Positions 6,313-11,197 of a DNA stretch of 11,197 nt are shown here, in pieces. The DNA lies in assembly GCA_013042165.1 (NCBI GenBank), contig JABDQT010000144.1:1-11197 (forward strand), given 5' to 3'. This DNA comes from Kiritimatiellales bacterium. GTDB lineage: Bacteria; Verrucomicrobiota; Kiritimatiellia; Kiritimatiellales; Pontiellaceae. The notes under the pieces were generated by a model. That model made no database searches and was not told the DNA's origin. It saw only the letters and a program-made list of their open reading frames with translations. The position numbers and the translations under genes are program-made. How positions within the stretch are numbered: the stretch's first letter is position 1; each line of letters begins with the position of its first letter.

Positions 6313-7431
6313 TCAGTGCCCGTGGCCGGCATGCGGATCCATGCCGCTGGTCAGCATCTGTGCCTTGAGGGCAAAAGCACCGACCGCGACATAACGGTCG
6401 CCGGGCTTGAGGCCGCGCCTGATTTCGACATACCGCTGGTCGGCGAGGCCCGGCTCGACCGCCACCGTCTGGAACCCGTGTTCGTCAGGGATGAATACCA
6501 CCTTTTCGCCATCCACGGACTGCACCGCCTCGACCGGCACCGCCACCGGCACCTCGGCCGTTTCCAGATTGATTTGCGCCCGGACAAAAGCCCCCGGGGA
6601 AAAATCCTCGTCCGCACCTTCGAGTACGCAACGCGCGGTGAAGGTACGGGTTTCATGCGAGATAATCGGACTGATGTATTTCACCGTCCCTTTGGCCGTG
6701 TGGCCATCGTGCGCGATAAATGTGACCGGTATCCCCTTGCGCACCAGATGCTGGTATCTCGGAAAGATACTGATATCCGCCCAGACCGTGGAGAGGTCGG
6801 CCACTTCGTACAGCAGCTGGCCCGCATCGGCGCTTTCGCCGACCGCCAACCGCTTGGTGATGATGACGCCGTCGAACGGTGCGGAAACCGTATAAACCGC
6901 CATCGTCGCGCGGTTTTCCAGCGAGGCCAGCACATCGCCCTTGCTGACCGCATCGCCGATCTCGGCAAAGACCTGCCGGACGATACTGTCAAACCGGGGC
7001 GACACACCGGCCGTCCGATCGCCGTTGAGTTTGATTTCGGCCGGGAATACTGCTGCCTTTGCAATCGATCTCCCCTCGGCCTCATGAATCTGCAGGCCCA
7101 CCTTCCGGATCATTTCGGCCGACAGCTCGATACCCTCCGCATGGTCGGCGTGGTCGTCATGATCATGGTCTTCATGGCTTTCTTCGGCATGGGCGCTGTG
7201 GTCGTGCCCTTCGTGGTCGCAATCGGCGTGCTCGTCCGCTTCAACTGCTGCGTTGACTGTCGATTCTTCATTCAACCCCTGAAGGCCGGGGAGCGTGTAG
7301 GGGTGCTCTTCGCCGGCTGCCGCGGCCAGGCACGACGGGCAGCTGCATGCGGGTGCGGACTCTTTTTCTTCCTGCCCTGCCGCATGCAGAACAGCCAGCA
7401 GACAACCCAGAATGACTAGTGATTTATGCAT
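6313..7431 (-). CDS. Periplasmic adaptor of heavy-metal RND efflux, CzcB/CusB type
   Basis: This 372-residue membrane-fusion protein links the inner-membrane pump to the outer-membrane channel. A signal peptide (MHKSLVILGCLLAVLHAAG) is followed by a Cys cluster ACSCPSC (28-34) and a His/Asp/Glu-rich stretch with about ten histidines (68-97). The conserved body starts near 100: IELSAEMIRKVGLQ, a barrel-sandwich (lipoyl-like) half (PRFDSIVRQVFAEIGDAVSKGDVL, about 145-168, and VYTVSAPFDGVI, about 179-190), then beta-barrel strands (TVWADISIF, about 215-223; TRTFTARCVL, about 261-270). The C-terminus is also metal-ligand rich (SGMDPHAGHGH). The hydrophilic His-rich segment is probably flexible and binds metal in the periplasm. 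Its start lies two bases after the stop of the outer-membrane factor gene, with AAGGAA as ribosome site inside that gene, implying coupled translation. The pump gene follows after the repeat-filled spacer. Confidence 0.92.
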   Translation of the reverse strand: MHKSLVILGCLLAVLHAAGQEEKESAPACSCPSCLAAAAGEEHPYTLPGLQGLNEESTVNAAVEADEHADCDHEGHDHSAHAEESHEDHDHDDHADHAEGIELSAEMIRKVGLQIHEAEGRSIAKAAVFPAEIKLNGDRTAGVSPRFDSIVRQVFAEIGDAVSKGDVLASLENRATMAVYTVSAPFDGVIITKRLAVGESADAGQLLYEVADLSTVWADISIFPRYQHLVRKGIPVTFIAHDGHTAKGTVKYISPIISHETRTFTARCVLEGADEDFSPGAFVRAQINLETAEVPVAVPVEAVQSVDGEKVVFIPDEHGFQTVAVEPGLADQRYVEIRRGLKPGDRYVAVGAFALKAQMLTSGMDPHAGHGH

Positions 7432-7433
7432 CG

Positions 7434-8645
7434 TTAAATTCCTTTCGCTTTCAGTTTCAAGATTTCAAGCCGGGCCAGATGGGCCTCCTTCAGCACGTCG
7501 ATGTATTGAAGCCGGATTTCGACAAGGTGCTGTTGCGCGGCAATCAGCTCCATCCAGGAAAAGCGGCCGGCCCGGTAGCCTTCACGGCTCAGCTCATAAG
7601 CCTGCTCCGCCTTTGGAATCAGCTTTTGTTTGCCCATGTCCGCCTGCGCCACAGCGCCCTGGTAGAGCGCCACGGCCTCGGCCAGTGCCGACTGCAGGCG
7701 CCGCCGCATCGCATCGCGTGCGGCCTCCATAGCTTCGGCCTGCATCAGCATGGCCGCCTGCTCAACTCGCCCCTGTTTATGGAGTCCGAGCGGGATCGAG
7801 GCGGAGAAGACAAGGCTGTTCACATCGCTTTCCGCTTCATGCCGGTAGCCGGCTTCCAGCGTTAGATGGCCCGCATCCTTTGTCTTGGCCAGGCGGGCCT
7901 CGGCCCGCAGCAGGTCGGCCTCGGCGGCCAATCGCATCAAGGCGGGATGGGTGTCCGCCAGCCCGAGCCCGTCGATTTTTTCCAGTTGATAGTAGTCGCC
8001 CGCCAGCTCGCCCAGCTCGCTTTCCGGCAGGCCGACCAGCGAGGCCAGCCGCTCCCGGGCAGCCAACAGCTCGCCCAGACAACAGCTCTGGGAAAAAAGG
8101 ATCTTCTCCAGCTCGAGTTCGGCCTGCACCACATCGAGCTCCGAGCCCCCGCCGCGTTGATGGAGCCTTCCGGCCACTTCGACAAATGCGCGCCCGAGCT
8201 CCTCCTGCTCGGCCTGGACTTTTCCGCTCTCCTGCAGGGCGAGCACATCAACGAAGGCCTGCCGAACCTGATCATCGCGTTCCAGTTCCACTTCCGAGAG
8301 GTGGTGGCCCGCAATAGCGACCGCTTTGGCCGCGGCGCCGCGCGCATGCCGCTGCCGGCCGCCGAGCTGGAATTCCTGGGCAATACCCAGCGTGTATTCC
8401 CCCTCGCCGAAGAGCTCGAGATCGCCCCCGACACCCTCGGCCTCGAACTTGAGCCGGGGATTCATCCATCGGCCGGCCGCACCGACCGCTCTCGCGGCCG
8501 ACCGTGCGTTGAGCTCGGCAGTACGCAGTTCGGGCGAATTATTGCGGGCAAGCGCGAGAGCCTGCTCCAGCGTTAAGGTTCCGGATTCCGCGAATCCGAT
8601 TGATGCAGCCAGACTGCCGCATAGTAAAACTATAGATCTCTTCAT
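7434..8645 (-). CDS. Outer-membrane efflux channel, TolC superfamily, CzcC/CusC type
   Basis: This 403-residue protein begins with a signal peptide (MKRSIVLLCGSLAASIGFA, cleavage likely before ESG). It then has the TolC-family opening TLTLEQALALARNNSPEL (about 23-40), in which two long helical repeats form the periplasmic tunnel. The CzcC-like hallmark NPRLKFEAEGVGG (62-74) is followed by an E-x-Q-x-G-G-R motif (EFQLGGRQRHARG, 91-103). In the second repeat SIPLGLHKQGRVEQA matches the usual position of the family S-I-P-L-x-x-x-x-x-x-x-x-x-x-A pattern. It would export metal across the outer membrane with the adaptor and pump encoded downstream. The start is supported by AGGAGT six bases upstream. 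It is the second gene of the operon, 51 bases after the small Cys/His-rich gene. Confidence 0.92.
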   Translation of the reverse strand: MKRSIVLLCGSLAASIGFAESGTLTLEQALALARNNSPELRTAELNARSAARAVGAAGRWMNPRLKFEAEGVGGDLELFGEGEYTLGIAQEFQLGGRQRHARGAAAKAVAIAGHHLSEVELERDDQVRQAFVDVLALQESGKVQAEQEELGRAFVEVAGRLHQRGGGSELDVVQAELELEKILFSQSCCLGELLAARERLASLVGLPESELGELAGDYYQLEKIDGLGLADTHPALMRLAAEADLLRAEARLAKTKDAGHLTLEAGYRHEAESDVNSLVFSASIPLGLHKQGRVEQAAMLMQAEAMEAARDAMRRRLQSALAEAVALYQGAVAQADMGKQKLIPKAEQAYELSREGYRAGRFSWMELIAAQQHLVEIRLQYIDVLKEAHLARLEILKLKAKGI

Positions 8646-8667
8646 GGGGTACTCCTGATTAAAACTG

Positions 8668-8693
8668 CTTCGTTCGTTTCAAAAAACGCGAAG
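8668..8693 (-). promoter_or_regulatory. Small hairpin before the outer-membrane factor gene
   Basis: In the leftward transcript CTTCG-CGTTT, loop TTTG, AAACG-AA-CGAAG folds into a ten-pair stem with a two-base bulge. It fills most of the 51-base spacer between the small Cys/His protein gene and the channel gene, ahead of the AGGAGT ribosome site. It could stabilise or segment the mRNA; there is no terminator-type T run after it. Confidence 0.35.
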
Positions 8694-8696
8694 AAA

Positions 8697-9038
8697 TCAA
8701 ATCAGGAGCTGAACAGTCTGGAGGGAGGCGAGAACGCCGTCGGCCGGAAGAAGCAGGTGTGTGACTAAGGGCTTGGTTTCAGTAAGCGTGAAAAGGTGAG
8801 TGCAGGTGGTAAACAATGCCGCCGGCGCCGTGGTGGAAGACTGCTGCAGCTGCAGATCGTAATCATCCGTGCAGGCGGCTGATGAATCGCATGCGTGGCA
8901 GCTGCAGGCATGTGAAGCGCAGATTTCGGTGCGCGCATCCGGGTCGTGACCATGCTTCGCGTGGCCATCGGCATGCAGGCACGGCGCTGTTGTCAGCAAC
9001 AGCGCAACCACAACCAGCATATGCTTAAGCATCTTCAT
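8697..9038 (-). CDS. Small secreted Cys/His-rich protein, first gene of the metal efflux operon
   Basis: This protein has 113 residues and I do not recognise a named family. A signal peptide (MKMLKHMLVVVALLLTT, cleavage probably after CLHA at 22) leads to a mature N-terminus dense in metal ligands. These are HADGHAKHGHD (22-32) and then C40-ASH-AC45-S-C47-HA-C50, with further Cys at 56 and 79. The rest is Thr/Leu-rich with a hydrophobic end (LASLQTVQLLI). The core ACSCHAC (44-50) repeats the pattern ACSCPSC of the adaptor encoded two genes downstream. In position (just before the channel gene), size and composition it resembles CzcI-like proteins that precede czcC, but I see no clear sequence homology. 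A periplasmic metal-binding or sensing role is inferred. ATG 9038 is favoured; the alternatives 9032 and 9020 would shorten the signal peptide by two or six residues. Confidence 0.75.
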   Translation of the reverse strand: MKMLKHMLVVVALLLTTAPCLHADGHAKHGHDPDARTEICASHACSCHACDSSAACTDDYDLQLQQSSTTAPAALFTTCTHLFTLTETKPLVTHLLLPADGVLASLQTVQLLI

Positions 9039-9052
9039 TGCTTTACATCGAC

Positions 9053-9076
9053 CTTGAAACGGACGCTTTGTTCAAG
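9053..9076. promoter_or_regulatory. Candidate operator dyad ahead of the efflux operon
   Basis: CTTGAA (9053-9058) and TTCAAG (9071-9076) are exact inverted arms separated by 12 bases. They lie in the only 38 bases between the terminator of the upstream operon and the first efflux gene. Read leftward, TTGAAC could act as a -35 element, but I see no good -10 at a normal spacing. The placement is right for a metal-responsive repressor or activator; no regulator gene is adjacent. Confidence 0.35.
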
Positions 9077-9104
9077 AAAAAACCGCCCTGTAAAACAGGA
9101 CGGT
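9077..9104 (-). terminator. Intrinsic terminator of the Rrf2-flavodiiron-rubredoxin operon
   Basis: On the leftward strand ACCGTCCTGT, loop TTT, ACAGGGCGGT makes a ten-pair stem (one T-G pair), followed at once by a run of six T. It begins 20 bases after the rubredoxin stop. This is a textbook Rho-independent terminator and separates the two leftward operons. Confidence 0.9.
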
Positions 9105-9124
9105 GTTCATTATCAGCGGTCGGT

Positions 9125-9289
9125 TTAGCCTTCCAGCACGGAAAAATCATCCTTGCCGACACCGCATTCGGGGCATTCCCAATCGTCGGGAATATCCTCG
9201 AACTGGGTACCCGGCGCAATACCGCTGTCGGGGTCGCCGATTTCCGGGTCGTAAATCCAACCGCATACGTCGCAAATATATTTCTTCAT
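9125..9289 (-). CDS. Rubredoxin
   Basis: This 54-residue protein is a complete rubredoxin: [16 protein letters not shown] at the start and [11 protein letters not shown] near the end. The four iron ligands are C6, C9, C39 and C42 in the usual C-x-x-C-G and C-P-x-C-G pairs, and conserved aromatic residues (Y4, W11, Y13, W37, F49) line the core. It is a one-electron carrier of the cytoplasm. Lying 84 bases after the flavodiiron gene and before the terminator, it is the likely direct electron donor to that enzyme. AGGAG eight bases before ATG 9289 fits as ribosome site. The gene is easy to miss because of its length. Confidence 0.97.
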   Translation of the reverse strand: MKKYICDVCGWIYDPEIGDPDSGIAPGTQFEDIPDDWECPECGVGKDDFSVLEG

Positions 9290-9373
9290 GGTCTATACTC
9301 CTAGGTTCTAAAAAACGTGTTCAATATTTCCTGTCTTTTGCGAAAGCCGCAAGGGGATTTTCCGATCAATTCC

Positions 9374-10564
9374 CTATTTGGTGAACTGTTCGGCATAGCG
9401 GCCCATGGCGCGGCCGGCCTCGCGGCACTGCTCCAGGATCTCGGGGGTCGGCACATACTGCGAGCGTATCGGCTCCTGCATGAGTTCGATCTTCATCTCC
9501 TTCATCGCATCCTCCACCTCGGATGCACCGCCGCGCTTGCTCCAACCGTAGGAGCCGAAGGCAAAGCCCTTTTTCTGGGTCGGACGCAGGCCCTTCAGAT
9601 AGCAGAGCACTCCGGCCAGATTGGGCATCAGCGTATTGTTAAGGGTCGGCGAGCCGATGGCGATGGCCGCGCAATCGAGCACTTCCGTGGCAATCTGCGT
9701 CGAGTGCGTGGCATCCACGTTGTAGAAGCGCGCCTCGACCTCGTGCTCCTGCACGCCTTCCAGAATCGCTTCGGCCATATGCTCCGTGGCCTGCCACATG
9801 GAGGCATAAAGGACGATCACCTTCGGAGTCGGCTTGCAGACGACCCATTTGCGATAGGCCGCCAGGACCTCTTTGAGGTGGCTGCGCCAGATGACGCCGT
9901 GGCTCGGGGCAATCATTTCGATCTCCAGCTCGGCGGCGCGATCGAGCGTCTGTGCGATCGGACGCCCGTAGAGCATGACGATGTTTGCATAATACGCTTT
10001 TGCCTCCTGCATGATGACGTCGAGCGGCTCCTCGTCGTCGAAGCGGAAAGCCGTTGCGAAGTGCTGCCCGAATGCATCCATCGAAAAGAGCAGCTTGTCT
10101 TCCGGGACATAGGTGAACATCGATTCGGGCCAGTGAACCATCGGCGTATTGATGAACGAGAGCGTGCGCTTGCCGAGGGAGATTGAATCGCCGTCCTCGA
10201 CAATACGCCACTTCCATGCGGAGGTATCGAAATGCTTTTCGAGCGCATCCTTGCACTTGGCGTTGCAGACCAGCTCTGCCTGCGGGCAGGCTTCCATGAT
10301 ACCGGGCAGTCCGCCGGAGTGGTCGGGCTCGGCATGGTTGCATACCACATAGGAAATGTTTTTGAGATCGGTCAGCGCCTGAATCCGGGCAATGTATTTA
10401 TCGACATACTGGGCCTTCACGGCATCGATGACCGCGCATTTCTCATCGCGAATCAGATAGGCGTTGTAGGTTGAACCGCTGTCGGTCTTATATCCGTGAA
10501 AATCTCGAACCGTCCAGTCGATATAGCCGACCCAGTCGATTCCTTCTTTAAGTGTTGTATTCAT
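9374..10564 (-). CDS. fprA: Flavodiiron protein (A-type flavoprotein), O2/NO reductase
   Basis: This 396-residue two-domain enzyme has the usual length for class A flavodiiron proteins. The N-terminal metallo-beta-lactamase-like domain (1-245) carries the diiron ligands H77-x-E79-x-D81-H82, H144, D163 and H222, all present. The C-terminal flavodoxin domain (248-396) has the FMN phosphate loop YASMWQATEHMAEAI (253-267) and the GSPTLNNTLMP and GSYGWSKRG loops. No rubredoxin or flavin reductase domain is fused; electrons would come from the separate rubredoxin. The family reduces O2 to water and/or NO to N2O in the cytoplasm, protecting anaerobes. Which substrate dominates cannot be read from sequence. 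The ATG at 10564 overlaps the TGA of the Rrf2 gene (ATGA), so the two are translationally coupled. Confidence 0.96.
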   Translation of the reverse strand: MNTTLKEGIDWVGYIDWTVRDFHGYKTDSGSTYNAYLIRDEKCAVIDAVKAQYVDKYIARIQALTDLKNISYVVCNHAEPDHSGGLPGIMEACPQAELVCNAKCKDALEKHFDTSAWKWRIVEDGDSISLGKRTLSFINTPMVHWPESMFTYVPEDKLLFSMDAFGQHFATAFRFDDEEPLDVIMQEAKAYYANIVMLYGRPIAQTLDRAAELEIEMIAPSHGVIWRSHLKEVLAAYRKWVVCKPTPKVIVLYASMWQATEHMAEAILEGVQEHEVEARFYNVDATHSTQIATEVLDCAAIAIGSPTLNNTLMPNLAGVLCYLKGLRPTQKKGFAFGSYGWSKRGGASEVEDAMKEMKIELMQEPIRSQYVPTPEILEQCREAGRAMGRYAEQFTK

Positions 10565-10992
10565 TTGCCCTCTTTCTCCCAGTTAGATTCTTTCGCCAGC
10601 TGCGCCAGCGTGGTTTTTTCAAAATAGTCTCGTACCTGCCGGGCAAGACCCGGCAGAAGTGTTGCCAATATACATTCGGGCCGAGGACAGATATCCTTAC
10701 CAAAAAGGCACGGCTTACAAACCATGACGCCTTCCATCACCTCATAAATCTCCAGCAACGTGATCTCTGCCGGATCCCGTGCGAGTCCGACGCCGCCGGA
10801 AGGTCCCCGCTGCGAAACGATCAGCCCGGCCTTGGTCAGCCGCTGATGCACCTTGGCCAGATGATGCCGCGAAGCCGCGAACAACTCGGCAATTTCCGCC
10901 GTGGTTGCATGGTCTTCCGGAGCGGTCGCCAGATGCACCATCGAATGGAGCGCCAGCGCCGTTGCATCTGAGATTTTTAAAATATCGGCCAT
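10561..10992 (-). CDS. Rrf2-family transcriptional regulator, probably Fe-S type
   Basis: With ATG 10992 this is a 143-residue protein, the normal Rrf2 size. It has a winged helix-turn-helix (about 29-75: TTAEIAELFAASRHHLAKVHQRL, then GLIVSQRGPSGGVGLARDP) and a dimerisation helix. The cluster C92-KP-C95-LFGKDI-C102-PRPE-C107 lies where IscR and NsrR have three Fe-S cysteines; here there are four Cys. An NO- or redox-sensing role in controlling the flavodiiron gene is likely by analogy with NsrR. The frame is open further upstream to an ATG at 11085, adding 31 residues that contain CTGCGIC. I prefer 10992 because the family begins there (MADILKISDATALALHSM). The upstream ATG has no ribosome site and directly abuts the repeat element, but ATG 10992 also lacks a strong Shine-Dalgarno. 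Confidence 0.9.
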   Translation of the reverse strand: MADILKISDATALALHSMVHLATAPEDHATTAEIAELFAASRHHLAKVHQRLTKAGLIVSQRGPSGGVGLARDPAEITLLEIYEVMEGVMVCKPCLFGKDICPRPECILATLLPGLARQVRDYFEKTTLAQLAKESNWEKEGK

Positions 10993-11018
10993 AAAACCCG
11001 TTTCTGCCAAATAAGCAT

Positions 11019-11046
11019 TGCGGTACCGATTTACGCAAATACCGCA
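11019..11046. promoter_or_regulatory. Candidate operator dyad upstream of the Rrf2 gene
   Basis: TGCGGTA (11019-11025) and TACCGCA (11040-11046) are perfect inverted arms with 14 bases between. The dyad is centred about 40 bases before the preferred Rrf2 start. In the leftward direction a weak -35 TTGCAC and -10-like TAAATC with 17-base spacing overlap it. Autoregulation by the Rrf2 protein is the natural reading. It does not match a known IscR or NsrR site that I can recall. Confidence 0.4.
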
Positions 11047-11085
11047 TCCGGTGCAATTCCAAACCTCAGGAAAATGACCCTTCAT

Positions 11086-11180
11086 GTAGACACGCGACGT
11101 CCCCGTCGCATTTTCTATTCGGACGGCTAACGCGACGAGCCCCGAAATATCGAGGGTCAGAGAGGCGTCGCGTCTGTGCT
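11086..11180. repeat. Structured palindromic element, REP/MITE-like
   Basis: The 95-base stretch contains three copies of a CGCGACG word in two orientations. GCGACG (11094-11099) pairs with CGTCGC (11104-11109) across a four-base loop. CGCGACG (11131-11137) pairs with CGTCGCG (11166-11172), enclosing an inner hairpin CCCCGA-AATA-TCGAGGG (about 11140-11156). The ends are imperfect inverted repeats: AGACACGCGACG at the left and CGTCGCGTCTGT at the right. No gene is supported here; the leftward frame merely lacks stops back to 11181. The features suggest a dispersed mobile or structural repeat, or a structured RNA, upstream of the Rrf2 operon. Confidence 0.45.
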
Positions 11181-11197
11181 ATCCAATGGAACCATTC

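Noticed and set aside
6316..8576. Plus-strand frames opposite the adaptor and channel genes
   Set aside because: Shadows of coding third-position bias; both minus-strand genes show signal peptides, family motifs and ribosome sites.
9317..10186. 289-residue plus-strand frame opposite the flavodiiron gene
   Set aside because: The minus strand encodes all iron ligands and the FMN domain; the plus-strand product has no recognisable feature.
11040..11075. Ferredoxin-like CTGCGIC in the extended Rrf2 frame
   Set aside because: Only three cysteines, no fourth ligand, no ribosome site for the ATG at 11085, and the Rrf2 family normally begins at the later ATG.
1..11197. tRNA, rRNA, insertion sequence or phage gene
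   Set aside because: I saw no tRNA cloverleaf or T-loop signature, rRNA block, transposase or integrase motif on either strand; a tRNAscan-SE or Infernal run would be decisive.

Overview
The window is a GC-rich bacterial chromosome segment (high G+C third positions, long antisense shadow frames). It carries nine complete protein genes and one partial gene, with no rRNA, tRNA, CRISPR array, transposase or phage gene visible. An oxygen/NO-reducing flavodiiron protein with rubredoxin suggests an anaerobe or microaerobe. The cell envelope is Gram-negative, because there is a tripartite RND efflux system with an outer-membrane channel. The fused TIGR03546/TIGR03545-like protein, the standalone NFACT-R protein and the abundant small palindromic intergenic repeats would fit the Planctomycetes-Verrucomicrobia-Lentisphaerae/Kiritimatiellota group. 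That placement is an inference, not something shown by a marker gene.

Layout. Positions 1-120 (-) hold the N-terminus of a membrane-anchored protein that runs off the left edge. Positions 244-648 (+) encode a tandem ACT-domain protein, 761-1144 (+) a standalone NFACT-R (DUF814) protein, and 1280-3049 (+) a membrane protein with an AsmA-like C-terminal part. This rightward set meets two leftward operons at a convergent junction (3050-3126) filled by two back-to-back palindromes.

Leftward operon 1 (9038 to 3127) is a heavy-metal RND efflux system. Its order is a small secreted Cys/His-rich protein, the outer-membrane factor (CzcC/CusC type), the periplasmic adaptor (CzcB/CusB type, with a Cys cluster and a His-rich stretch) and the inner-membrane pump (CzcA/CusA type). 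The small protein and the adaptor share an A-C-S-C-x-x-C motif near their mature N-termini, which suggests a periplasmic metal-capture or hand-over step. The order resembles czcI-czcC-czcB-czcA. The substrate cannot be fixed from sequence; copper/silver or zinc/cadmium/cobalt are all possible.

Leftward operon 2 (10992 to 9125) is Rrf2 regulator, flavodiiron protein, rubredoxin, closed by a clear intrinsic terminator (9077-9104). The regulator stop and flavodiiron start overlap (ATGA). The regulator has a Cys cluster able to hold an Fe-S centre, so the unit reads as a self-controlled O2/NO detoxification operon with rubredoxin as electron donor. A 28-bp dyad lies just upstream of the regulator, and the right edge of the window (11086-11180) is a structured repeat-like element.

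No gene-free stretch exceeds 300 bases. The most interesting parts are the metal-binding accessory protein of the efflux operon, the long inverted repeat between adaptor and pump genes, and the intergenic palindromic elements.
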